A stretch of 64,000 bases of DNA from Microbacterium cremeum (GTDB taxonomy: Bacteria; Actinomycetota; Actinomycetes; Actinomycetales; Microbacteriaceae): positions 930,001 to 994,000 of the forward strand of contig NZ_CP063812.1 of NCBI RefSeq assembly GCF_015277855.1. Reading direction: 5' to 3'. Within the stretch, counting starts at the first letter, position 1. Each line of letters starts with the position of its first letter. Below, piece by piece: positions 1 through 8,001 of this stretch. The translations under genes were made by a program, and so were the position numbers. The notes under the pieces were generated by a model, which was not told the DNA's origin, did no database searches, and worked only from the letters and a program-made list of their open reading frames with translations.

Positions 1-804
1 GATGCCGGTGCCCGCGAGGGGTTCGTGCCGCGGGTGCTCGCCGTGCCGGCGATCGTCGGGCTGGCGCTCCTGATCCTTCCGCTCGGCGCGCTCGTCGCGC
101 GCGTGGAATGGGCGACGCTGTGGAGCGACATCACCTCGCCCGAGGCGCTGTCGGCACTCAGTCTCTCACTGGCGACCGGCGCCGTCGCGACGCTCGCGTG
201 CATCGCGCTGGGAGTTCCGCTGGCGCTCCTGATCGCCCGCAGCCGCGTGCGCACGGCCGCGGTGCTGCGTGCCGCCGTCACCGTTCCGCTGGTGCTGCCG
301 CCGATGGTCGGGGGCGTGGCGATGCTGTTCCTCTTCGGACGCACGAGCCCGCTCGGCGGCGCGCTCGCCGAATGGGGCATCCGCATCCCCTTCACCACGA
401 CCGCCGTGGTGCTGGCGCAGACCTTCGTCGCCCTGCCGTTCCTCGTGCTCGCGCTCGAGGGCTCGCTGCGCGCGACCGGCGTGGGCTACGAGCAGGCGGC
501 CGCGGGCCTCGGCGCCGGTCGCTGGACGATCCTCCTGCGCGTCACGCTGCCGCTCGCGGCGCCCGGGCTGATCGCCGGCATCGTGCTGTGCTTCGCACGC
601 GCGATCGGCGAGTTCGGGGCGACGGCGCTGTTCGCCGGCAACGCGCCGGGGGTCACGCAGACGATGCCGCTCGCGATCTACACCGCGTTCAACGGCGCCG
701 GCGTCTCGCAGGGCACGGCCGTCGCACTGTCACTGCTGCTGCTGGTCACCGCGATCGGCGTGCTGCTGCTCGTGCGCGCGTGGCGGGCGGAGGCGCCGCG
801 GTGA
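1..804 (+). CDS. modB: molybdate ABC transporter permease (partial at window start)
   Basis: Inner-membrane channel subunit of the molybdate importer, working with ModC and a periplasmic ModA that is not in the window. The protein is strongly hydrophobic, with five or six membrane spans, and carries the permease loop around residues 160-185 (EQAAAGLGAG followed by a LRVTLPLAAPG stretch) that docks on the ATPase. The first start codon in the window is GTG at 25, but the frame is open to base 1 with no ribosome binding site before 25, so the true start may lie upstream. It overlaps modC by four bases (GTGA), which implies translational coupling. Length from 25 is 259 aa, close to the family norm. 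Confidence 0.88.
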   Translation, partial: DAGAREGFVPRVLAVPAIVGLALLILPLGALVARVEWATLWSDITSPEALSALSLSLATGAVATLACIALGVPLALLIARSRVRTAAVLRAAVTVPLVLPPMVGGVAMLFLFGRTSPLGGALAEWGIRIPFTTTAVVLAQTFVALPFLVLALEGSLRATGVGYEQAAAGLGAGRWTILLRVTLPLAAPGLIAGIVLCFARAIGEFGATALFAGNAPGVTQTMPLAIYTAFNGAGVSQGTAVALSLLLLVTAIGVLLLVRAWRAEAPR

Positions 805-1958
805 GCGCGCGTTCGGCGGCGCGTGCGGCGGTGGCTCGTGAGGGCACCGGGGCAGGGCTCGACGCCCGCGTGGCGGTCGATCGCCCGGGGTTCCGCCTCG
901 AGGCCTCGCTGCGGGCGGATGCCGGCGACGTCCTGGCCCTGATGGGGCCGAGCGGCGCGGGCAAGTCGACACTGCTGGCGGTGCTCGCGGGACTGCTGCG
1001 CCCGGGCGGCGGGCACGTGCGCTTCGGCGGACGCACGCTCAGCGCTCCGGGCGGGCCGAGCGTCGCGCCGGCGCGGCGCGGCATCGTCCTGCTCGGTCAG
1101 GATCCGCGGCTGTTCCCGCACCTCAGCGCGCTCGCGAACGTCGCATTCGGACTGCGGGCGCACGGGATGACGAAGACGGATGCCGCGTCCGCCGCGGCCG
1201 ACTGGCTGCGCCGCGTCGGACTCGCCGCGTTCGCCGAGCGTCGTCCGGCGCAGCTGTCGGGCGGTCAGCAGCAGCGCGTCGCGCTCGCACGGGCGCTCGC
1301 GACGACGCCCGACGTACTGCTCCTGGACGAACCGCTGACGTCGCTCGACGCCGAGACGGCGGGCGACGTGCGTGCCCTCGTGCACGAACAGCTGTCGGCG
1401 ACGCGCACGACCGCGATCGTCGCGACGCACGATGCCGTCGACGCCGTCGCCCTCGCGAGCGAGCTCGTCGTGCTCGAAGCCGGGCGCGTTACCCAGTCCG
1501 GACCCGTGCGCGACGTGCTCGCCGCACCGGCGACGCGCTTCGCCGCGGCCGTGGCCGGCCTCAACCGCGTTCCGGGCGTGGTGCGCGACGGGCACTGGCG
1601 CAGCGGCGGCCTCATTTTCGCGGTCGATGGCGCGGAAGGCGCAGCAGATCCGGGTGGCGCGGGTGGCGCGGCAGGCACGGCCGGCACGGGAGCCGCAGGC
1701 ACGGCCGGCACGGAGGAGCGCGCGGCCGTGTTCGCGCCGTCTGCCGTGCACCTCGGCCCGGCGGGGGCGGTGTCGGGGGACGGCGCCTGGACCGCCCGCA
1801 TCACGCGGCTCGAGCAGACGCCCGCTGGCGTGCGGGTGCGCACCGCCGATCCCGACGTGGCCGTCGACATCGCGGCCGATCGGGCGGCGGCGCTCGGCCT
1901 CGCCCCCGGAGTCGAGGTGGGCCTGCGGATCTCGCCCGGCGACGTGCGGTTCGCATGA
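801..1958 (+). CDS. modC: molybdate ABC transporter ATP-binding protein
   Basis: ATPase that powers molybdate uptake through ModB. Walker A (GPSGAGKST) is near residue 49, the signature LSGGQQQR near 152 and Walker B (LLLDEP) near 173. A C-terminal TOBE-like molybdate-binding domain covers roughly residues 315-385. GTG at 801 was chosen because it overlaps the modB stop as GTGA. Between the ATPase and TOBE parts (about residues 279-307) sits a low-complexity Gly/Ala/Thr run encoded by short GGC-rich direct repeats; this is unusual and probably a flexible linker. Length 385 aa. Molybdate imported here would serve molybdenum cofactor enzymes, which fits moaA and fdhD 8 kb downstream. Confidence 0.9.
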   Translation: MSARSAARAAVAREGTGAGLDARVAVDRPGFRLEASLRADAGDVLALMGPSGAGKSTLLAVLAGLLRPGGGHVRFGGRTLSAPGGPSVAPARRGIVLLGQDPRLFPHLSALANVAFGLRAHGMTKTDAASAAADWLRRVGLAAFAERRPAQLSGGQQQRVALARALATTPDVLLLDEPLTSLDAETAGDVRALVHEQLSATRTTAIVATHDAVDAVALASELVVLEAGRVTQSGPVRDVLAAPATRFAAAVAGLNRVPGVVRDGHWRSGGLIFAVDGAEGAADPGGAGGAAGTAGTGAAGTAGTEERAAVFAPSAVHLGPAGAVSGDGAWTARITRLEQTPAGVRVRTADPDVAVDIAADRAAALGLAPGVEVGLRISPGDVRFA

Positions 1959-1981
1959 GCATGCCGCACTAGACTCGCCCG

Positions 1982-2587
1982 GTGTCACGCATCCGAGCCT
2001 TCCGACCGGGGGACGAGCCCGCCCTCGCCGACATCTGCCTGAAGACGGCGGATGCCGGAGCCGACGCCACCGGAATCCTCCGGGACGACGATCTGTGGGC
2101 CGAGATCTTCGTGCTGCCGTACGCGGCACGGCACCCGGAGTTCGCGTTCGTCGTCGAGTCCGACGACGAACGGGTGGTCGGGTACATCGTGGGCGCCCCC
2201 GACACGGCGGCGTTCGAGGACTGGTTCGCGACCCAGTGGTGGCCGCGCCACGCCGAGCGGTGGCCAGAGCCGGGTCCCGAGGCCGAGGGCGAGACGCGGC
2301 AGGACGGCATCGTCCGCTACGCGTACGGGCGCCGGAGCGGCCCCCAGCCGTTCGGGGACGAGTATCCCGCCCACCTGCACATCGACCTGCTCCCCGAGGC
2401 ACAGGGCCAGGGACTCGGGCGCCGCCTCATCGAGACGCTCGAACACGCTCTCCGCGAGGCGGGAGTGCCCGGTCTGCACCTCGTGGCGACGGCCGGGAAC
2501 GCCGGCGCGATCGCCTTCTATCCGCGCGTGGGGTTCGCGCCCCTTCCCTCGCCGCGCGGCACCCAGGCGTTCGGCAAGCGCCTCTGA
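1982..2587 (+). CDS. GNAT family N-acetyltransferase
   Basis: Predicted cytoplasmic acetyl-CoA dependent acetyltransferase of unknown substrate, 201 aa. The acetyl-CoA pyrophosphate loop is visible as QGQGLGRRL (about residues 141-149), and the C-terminal half shows the usual GNAT pattern GNAGAIAFYPRVGF. The GTG start at 1982 has no ribosome binding site, but a TAGACT -10 box lies at 1970-1975, six bases before it, so the mRNA is probably leaderless. It converges on another GNAT gene with a gap of only 13 bases. The substrate cannot be told from the sequence. Confidence 0.82.
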   Translation: MSRIRAFRPGDEPALADICLKTADAGADATGILRDDDLWAEIFVLPYAARHPEFAFVVESDDERVVGYIVGAPDTAAFEDWFATQWWPRHAERWPEPGPEAEGETRQDGIVRYAYGRRSGPQPFGDEYPAHLHIDLLPEAQGQGLGRRLIETLEHALREAGVPGLHLVATAGNAGAIAFYPRVGFAPLPSPRGTQAFGKRL

Positions 2588-2600
2588 CGCGCAGGCCGGA

Positions 2601-3179
2601 TCAGTCCTGCCCGCCGGTGGAGTCTCGCTCGTCGGCGGCGGCCGCCGACAGGTCGCGCACGCGGCGCCGCTCGTGCAGCGTGTACGGCGTATGGCCGCCG
2701 ATGACGCGCTCGTCGACCATCACGGCGCCGTCCTCGCGCCAGCCGTGACGCTCGTAGAAGGCGGCGGCGCGATCGTTGCCCTCGAGCACCCAGAGGTGCG
2801 CGTGGCGGAAGCCCGAGGCGCGCAGCCGCTCCTCGACGGCGGTGATGAGCGCGTGACCGACGCCGCGCGACCACTCCGAAGGGACCGCATACAGCGCGAA
2901 CAACTGTCCGTTCCGCGGCAGCTCGCGATCGATCGACGGGCCGAACGCCGCCCACCCGACGGCGGCGCCGTCGCGCTCGGCGAGCACGTCGCGCGTGCGC
3001 GGGTCGGCGTGCATGTGGTCCCACCGCTCGGCGCGTCGTCGGCTCTCGGTGACGGGGTCGAACTGGGCGAGCACCTTGCCGTCGATCAGCCCGGCGTAGG
3101 CGGCGCGCCACGTCTCGATGCGGATGCGGGTGATGGCCGCGGCATCCTCCCGCGTCGCCTGCCGGATCGTGAGCGCCAC
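2601..3179 (-). CDS. GNAT family N-acetyltransferase
   Basis: 192-aa GNAT acetyltransferase. The N terminus MALTIRQATREDAAAITRI is typical of the family, the SRGVGHALITA loop (about residues 124-134) binds acetyl-CoA, and GNDRAAAFYERHGW marks the conserved C-terminal region. The substrate is unknown. The GTG start at 3179 is preceded by TAACGT (3192 to 3187) with a 7-base gap and no ribosome binding site, a second probable leaderless transcript. It is not closely similar to the neighbouring GNAT, so a recent duplication is unlikely. Confidence 0.84.
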   Translation of the reverse strand: MALTIRQATREDAAAITRIRIETWRAAYAGLIDGKVLAQFDPVTESRRRAERWDHMHADPRTRDVLAERDGAAVGWAAFGPSIDRELPRNGQLFALYAVPSEWSRGVGHALITAVEERLRASGFRHAHLWVLEGNDRAAAFYERHGWREDGAVMVDERVIGGHTPYTLHERRRVRDLSAAAADERDSTGGQD

Positions 3180-3209
3180 GCTCCCGACGTTAGCGGGCCG
3201 CGGGCGAGG

Positions 3210-4985
3210 TCACGAGGCGTCGCGCCGGCCGGTGCCGACGATGCGGCCGTCGTCGATCCGCACGGTGCGGTCGACGAGCCCGTCCGGCACGGCGACGTGC
3301 GAGATCAGCACGACCGCCTGGTCGTCGCGCACCGCGCCCAGCAGATCGACGAGCAGGCGATCGGATGCCGCGGGATCGACGCCCGCCGTCGGCTCGTCGA
3401 GCACGAGCACGGGGAAGCCGCGCAGCAGCGCCCGCGCGAGGGCGATGCGCTGCGCCTGTCCGCCTGAGACGAGGGCGCCGCGCTCGCCGACCCGCGCGTC
3501 GAGCCCGCCGCGCTCCCGCAGCCATCGGCCGAGCCCGACCCGCTCGAGCACCGCCTCGAGCTCGGCATCCGTCGCCGTGTCGCGGGCGAACAGCAGGTTC
3601 TGGCGCACGTCCTCGTCGAAGAGCATCGGATGCTGCTCGCACAGACCCACGGTGAGGCGCACGTCGTCGGGGGCGAGGGCGTGCACCGAGCGGCCGCCGA
3701 TGTCGTAGCCGCCGTCGGTCTCGAGGAACCGCACGAGCGCGTGCGCGAGCGTGGACTTGCCCGCTCCGCTCGGCCCGATGACCAGCAGGCGCTCGCCCGG
3801 AAGGACATCGAGGTCGACATCGCGCAGGGCGTCGGCCGTCGCACCCGGCCACCGGACGGACGCCCCCCGGACGCGCACGCCGTCGCCGAGCGGCGGGGCT
3901 TCTCCGGTCGGGGCGATCCGCTCGCGGACGAGCTCGCGGGGCGCCTCCGCGGGGAGCGCATCGGCGATGCGCTGGGCCGACGCGCGCACCTGACGCCACG
4001 AGGCTGCGGCCAGCGGCACAGTCGCGAACACGTCGAACACCGCCATCGGCACAAGCACGGCGACCGCGAACTCCGGCCCGCCGAGCGCACCAGAAGCCAG
4101 ACCCGGAGCGGCGGCCGCGATCGCGAAGACGGATGCCGCGCCGGCCAGCAGCGAGACGAGCGCGGTGGTTCCGGCCTGCGCGCCGGCGCGACGCACGACC
4201 GCGCGACGCAGGGCGGCGTCCGCGGCCGCGATGCGCGCACGGCTCTCGGCCTCGGCGCCGAACGCCGCGAGCACGTCGAGGCTGCCGAGATGGTCGAGGA
4301 TCGCGTCGGCGAGGCGGCCGCGCAGCGGCGCGATGTCGCGCTCGGCACGGGCACCCGACGCCCAGCCCCACAGCGCCGCGACCGCTGCAGCGACGAGGAG
4401 GCACGCGAGCAGGGCGAGCGCGGCCGGCCACCACACGATCGCGACGAGCACGACGGCGGCGAGGGCCACGAGCGCCGACGACACCAGCGGCTGGACCACG
4501 CGCAGGGGCAGGTTCTGCAGGTCATCGACGTCGTCGACGAGCGCGCCGAGCACGGATCCCCGGCGCGTCCGCGCGAGTCCGTCGGGGGCGAGCGGCACGA
4601 GGCGCCGCACCAGGTCGGCGCGCGTGGCCGCGAGCTGCCGCAGGGCCGCGTCGTGACCGGTGAGCCGTTCGAGGTAGCGGAACACCGCCCGGGAGATGGC
4701 GAAGAACCGCACGCCCACGACGGCAGCCGACAGGTAGAGCACGGGCGGCTGCTCGCTCGCCCGCACGATGAGCCACGCGCTCACGGCGAGCAGCGCGACG
4801 GCGGACGCCTCCGACGCGAACCCGGCTGCGAGCGACCACCAGAGCCGTCGCGCCGGCGGCAGCGCCCCCCGCAGCACGTGGTTCGCCGAGAGGGGAGGTC
4901 TCCCCTCGGTGCCCGTCGCTCCGGCGTGGTCCGGTCGTACGGCGACCTGACCTTTCGCGGTCCCCGGCGGGGATGCGGGGGTCAT
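3210..4985 (-). CDS. cydC: thiol reductant ABC exporter subunit CydC
   Basis: Half of the heterodimeric CydDC ABC exporter, which moves cysteine or glutathione out of the cytoplasm and is needed to assemble cytochrome bd. The membrane domain (about residues 35-310) includes the motif SRAVFRYLERLTGHDAAL seen in CydC. The ATPase part has Walker A GPSGAGKST, signature VSGGQAQR and Walker B VLVLDEP. ATG at 4985 was chosen because it overlaps the cydD stop as ATGA; the frame is open further upstream but there it lies inside cydD. Length 591 aa. It is the last gene of the cydABDC operon. Confidence 0.92.
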   Translation of the reverse strand: MTPASPPGTAKGQVAVRPDHAGATGTEGRPPLSANHVLRGALPPARRLWWSLAAGFASEASAVALLAVSAWLIVRASEQPPVLYLSAAVVGVRFFAISRAVFRYLERLTGHDAALRQLAATRADLVRRLVPLAPDGLARTRRGSVLGALVDDVDDLQNLPLRVVQPLVSSALVALAAVVLVAIVWWPAALALLACLLVAAAVAALWGWASGARAERDIAPLRGRLADAILDHLGSLDVLAAFGAEAESRARIAAADAALRRAVVRRAGAQAGTTALVSLLAGAASVFAIAAAAPGLASGALGGPEFAVAVLVPMAVFDVFATVPLAAASWRQVRASAQRIADALPAEAPRELVRERIAPTGEAPPLGDGVRVRGASVRWPGATADALRDVDLDVLPGERLLVIGPSGAGKSTLAHALVRFLETDGGYDIGGRSVHALAPDDVRLTVGLCEQHPMLFDEDVRQNLLFARDTATDAELEAVLERVGLGRWLRERGGLDARVGERGALVSGGQAQRIALARALLRGFPVLVLDEPTAGVDPAASDRLLVDLLGAVRDDQAVVLISHVAVPDGLVDRTVRIDDGRIVGTGRRDAS

Positions 4986-6868
4986 GCCGGGACCTCGGCC
5001 GTATCCAGGCGGAGCACGGCGTCGGCGACGTCCCGGGCCGACGTGCGGTGAGAGACCAGCAGCACCGTCGCGCCGTCGTCGGCGAGGCGACGGATGCCGC
5101 GCCACAGGCGCGCCTCCGTGTCGGGGTCGAGCGCCGAGCTGGGCTCGTCGAGTGCGATCACGGCGGCGCGCCCGCGCAGGTGCCGGTAGAACGCCCGCGC
5201 GACGGCGACGCGCTGCGCCTGGCCGCCCGACAGCCCGGCGCCCTGCACGCCGAGCTCCAGCGCCGGGTCGAGCATGCCGGCGCACGCGAGGTCGAGAGCC
5301 CGTCGCACGACGGCCGGAGCGGGGTCCGCATCGCCGAGCGACACGTTGGCCGCGATCGTGCCGGCGACGAGTCCGGGCCGCTGCCCGGCCCACGCGAGCC
5401 ACTCCGACGGGGCGAGCCCGCGCACGTCGGCGCCGCACCAGGTCGCGGTGCCCTCGAAGGCAGCGGCTCCGCGCAGTGCCGCGAACAGGCTCGATTTGCC
5501 GGCGCCGCTCGGGCCCTCGATGAGCGTGAGGGTGCGCGGGGGCGCGGCGAGGTCGACGGGGGGCAGGCGCCGGTCGCCGCGGTGCACCCGCACTCGCCGC
5601 AGCACGAGGGCGTCGTCGGCTGGGGGCGTTTCGTCTCGCTCGCTGGCGCTCGCTCGCTCAACGACCGGGGGGTGTGCCAGGGCGTGGTCGGCTCGGGGCG
5701 TTTCGTCTCGCTCGCTGGCGCTCGCTCGCTCAACGACCGGGGGGTGTGCCAGGGCGTGGTCGGCTCGGGGCGTTTCGTCTCGCTCGCTGGCGCTCGCTCG
5801 CTCAACGACCGGGGGGTGTGCGAGGGCGTGGCGGGGTGGGGGCGTTTCGTCTCGCTCAGCGACCGGGGGGAGCGCCGCGGCGGCGTCGAGCACTGCGAAG
5901 ACGTCGTCGGTCGCGGCCACGCCCTCCGCGGCGGCGTGGAACTGCACGCCGACCTGGCGGAGCGGCAGGTAGGCCTCGGGGGCGAGCAGCAGCACGAACA
6001 GCCCGACGGCGAGCGCCAACGACCCGTCGATCAGGCGGAACCCGATCGACACGGCGACGATCGCGACCGAGATGCTCGCGAGGAACTCCAGCGCGAACCC
6101 CGACAGGAACGACACCCGCAGCACGCGCATCGTCTCGCGCCGGTAGTCGTCGGTGACGTGCTCGATGGATGCCGCGGCCCGATGCTGACGGCCGAACACC
6201 TTGAGCGTGGCGAGCCCCTGCACGGTGTCGGCGAAGCGCGCGGCGAGGCGTTGCAGGGTGGTCCACTGGCGCCGCTGGACGGTGCGCGTGGCGAGACCGA
6301 TCAGCACCATGAAGATCGGGATGAGGGGGAGGGTGAGAAGCACCGTGAGCCCCGAGATCCAGTCCTGCCACCACATCACCGCGACGATGATCGGCGTCGC
6401 GATCACCGTCTGCACGAGCTGGGGCAGGTACCGGCCGAAGTACGCCTCGAGCGCGTCGAGCCCGCGCCCCGCCGTCACCGCCAGCCCCGCCGAGTTGCGC
6501 GCGCCGAGCCACTCGGGTCCGAGAGTCCCGAGCGCGTCGAACAGGCCCTCGCGCAGCTGCGTCTGCACGCGTGCGGCCGCCCGCGCGGCGACGGCATCGC
6601 GCGCCCACAGCAGCACGGCACGCAGCGCGACCACCGCCGCGAGCGCCCCGAGGGTCGGCGCAAGCGAGGTGAGAGGCATCCCGTCGATCGCGTCGGTGAC
6701 GGCGGTCGTCAGCAGCCATGCGAACGCGACGATGACGAGCGTCTGCGCGACCGAGATCGCGCCGATCGCGACGAAGAAGCCGCGCGACGCGGTCGCATAG
6801 CGCAGCAGCCGCGGATCGACGGGCTTGCCCGGCATGCGCTCGGGCCCGTCGTCCTGCGTCTCATCCAT
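4982..6868 (-). CDS. cydD: thiol reductant ABC exporter subunit CydD, with 24-residue tandem repeats
   Basis: Partner of CydC in the exporter required for cytochrome bd maturation. The membrane domain spans about residues 25-315. The ATPase domain has Walker A EGPSGAGKSS, signature LSGGQAQR and Walker B VIALDEP. The start at 6868 (MDETQDDGP) is preferred; 6835 is an alternative. Between the two domains (about residues 333-415) the protein carries a 24-residue unit, of type ERDETPRADHALAHPPVVE plus RASAS, repeated three times and begun a fourth time. This is foreign to the family and makes the protein 628 aa instead of about 550. The DNA is a 72-bp tandem repeat (see separate entry). The frame stays intact and the ATPase motifs are complete, so the protein is probably functional. 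Confidence 0.9.
   Translation of the reverse strand: MDETQDDGPERMPGKPVDPRLLRYATASRGFFVAIGAISVAQTLVIVAFAWLLTTAVTDAIDGMPLTSLAPTLGALAAVVALRAVLLWARDAVAARAAARVQTQLREGLFDALGTLGPEWLGARNSAGLAVTAGRGLDALEAYFGRYLPQLVQTVIATPIIVAVMWWQDWISGLTVLLTLPLIPIFMVLIGLATRTVQRRQWTTLQRLAARFADTVQGLATLKVFGRQHRAAASIEHVTDDYRRETMRVLRVSFLSGFALEFLASISVAIVAVSIGFRLIDGSLALAVGLFVLLLAPEAYLPLRQVGVQFHAAAEGVAATDDVFAVLDAAAALPPVAERDETPPPRHALAHPPVVERASASERDETPRADHALAHPPVVERASASERDETPRADHALAHPPVVERASASERDETPPADDALVLRRVRVHRGDRRLPPVDLAAPPRTLTLIEGPSGAGKSSLFAALRGAAAFEGTATWCGADVRGLAPSEWLAWAGQRPGLVAGTIAANVSLGDADPAPAVVRRALDLACAGMLDPALELGVQGAGLSGGQAQRVAVARAFYRHLRGRAAVIALDEPSSALDPDTEARLWRGIRRLADDGATVLLVSHRTSARDVADAVLRLDTAEVPA
5624..5872 (-). repeat. 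72-bp tandem repeat array inside cydD (interspersed repeat family)
   Basis: The motif GGCGTTTCG recurs at 5625, 5697, 5769 and 5841, exactly 72 bp apart. Read on the minus strand, each unit starts GGTCGTTGAGCGAG, continues through a GCGAGCGCCAGCGAGC core and ends GAGACGAAACGCC, followed by a spacer of about 30 bp coding for PRADHALAHPPV. The copy nearest 5872 has a short version lacking the core. The period is a multiple of three, so cydD stays open. The same head and tail occur between genes at 46157-46196, which shows that this is a dispersed element rather than a domain of CydD. Confidence 0.9.
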
Positions 6869-6951
6869 GGCGTGTCCGACCCTACCGATCCCGTCGCTCG
6901 GGCCGTTCCGTCTCCCTCTTCCGCGGGCGAAGCGAAGCGAAACGCATCCGC

Positions 6952-7983
6952 TCAGTGCGCGACCGTCGCGGCCGCCTCGATGTGCGAGCGGGTGATGCGC
7001 TTGCGGAAGACCCAGTACGTCCAGCCCTGGTAGGCGAGCACCAGGGGCAGGAAGATGAGCGCCGCCCACGACATGATCGTCAGCGTGTAGTCGGTGCTCG
7101 AGGCGTTCTCGATCGTGAGGCTGTAGGCCGGGTCGGTCGTCGAGGGCATGACGAACGGGAACAGCGCGAACCACACCGCGAGCACCGCCGACACGATGGT
7201 GAACGCGCCCAGACCGAAGGCCCAGCCCTCGCGTCCGCGTGCGTTCGCGATCCACGAGCCGAGGAGCAGCACGGCCGCGACGACCGAGAGCACCATCGTG
7301 ATCGCCGCGAACTCACGGCCCTGCCCGAACGCCATGACGACCGTCCACACGAGGAACGAGGCGGCGACGAGGATCGTCAGCGCTCCCGCCCGCGCGGCCA
7401 GCCGGCGGGCGTCGGCCGCCACCTGCCCGTCGGTCTTGAGCGCCACGAAGTACACGCCGTGGGTGAAGAACAGCAGCAGCGTCGTCGCGCCGCCGAGCAG
7501 GCCGTACGGGTTCAGCAGCGTCAGGAGCGACCCGGTGAACTCCATGCTCTGGTCGATCGGCACGCCCTGCACGATGTTCGCGACCGCGACGCCCCACAGG
7601 AACGCGGGCACCGCCGAGCCGATCACGATCATGCGGTCGAAGGACTTCTTCCACCGGAGGCCCTCGCGCTGGTGCCGGTACTCGAACGACACCCCGCGGG
7701 CGATGAGCGCCAGCAGGATCACCAGCAGCGCCAGGTAGAACCCGCTGAACAGGGTCGCGTACCAGTGCGGAAAGGCCGCGAACAAGCACGCACCGGCGAC
7801 GATGATCCACGTCTCGTTGAGATCCCACACGGGACCGATGGTGTTGATCACCTGACGCCGGCTGACGTCGTCCTTGCCGAGGAACGGCAGCGACATGCCG
7901 ACGCCGAAATCGAAGCCGTCCAGCACGAAGTAGCCGACGAACAGGAATCCGACGATCCAGAACCAGAGGTAGGCGAGATCCAT
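6952..7983 (-). CDS. cydB: cytochrome bd ubiquinol oxidase subunit II
   Basis: Membrane subunit II of the bd-type terminal quinol oxidase, which reduces oxygen at high affinity. It is 343 aa with about eight or nine hydrophobic spans, and the N terminus WFWIVGFLFVGYFVLDGFDF is the characteristic CydB opening. ATG at 7983 lies 18 bases after the cydA stop. It is followed after 83 bases by cydD, giving the order cydA-B-D-C common in actinobacteria. It is cotranscribed from the promoter in front of cydA. Confidence 0.95.
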   Translation of the reverse strand: MDLAYLWFWIVGFLFVGYFVLDGFDFGVGMSLPFLGKDDVSRRQVINTIGPVWDLNETWIIVAGACLFAAFPHWYATLFSGFYLALLVILLALIARGVSFEYRHQREGLRWKKSFDRMIVIGSAVPAFLWGVAVANIVQGVPIDQSMEFTGSLLTLLNPYGLLGGATTLLLFFTHGVYFVALKTDGQVAADARRLAARAGALTILVAASFLVWTVVMAFGQGREFAAITMVLSVVAAVLLLGSWIANARGREGWAFGLGAFTIVSAVLAVWFALFPFVMPSTTDPAYSLTIENASSTDYTLTIMSWAALIFLPLVLAYQGWTYWVFRKRITRSHIEAAATVAH

Positions 7984-8001
7984 GACGTTTCTCCGGTGCT
8001 C

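Noticed and set aside
2052..4663. Long plus-strand frames over the acetyltransferase and cydC genes
   Set aside because: Low-complexity Arg/Ala/Ser-rich translations without ribosome binding sites; the minus-strand genes show complete family motifs.
5624..5872. CRISPR-like array
   Set aside because: The regular 72-bp spacing looks like a repeat-spacer array, but the spacers are also identical, the unit is in frame within cydD, and no cas genes are near.
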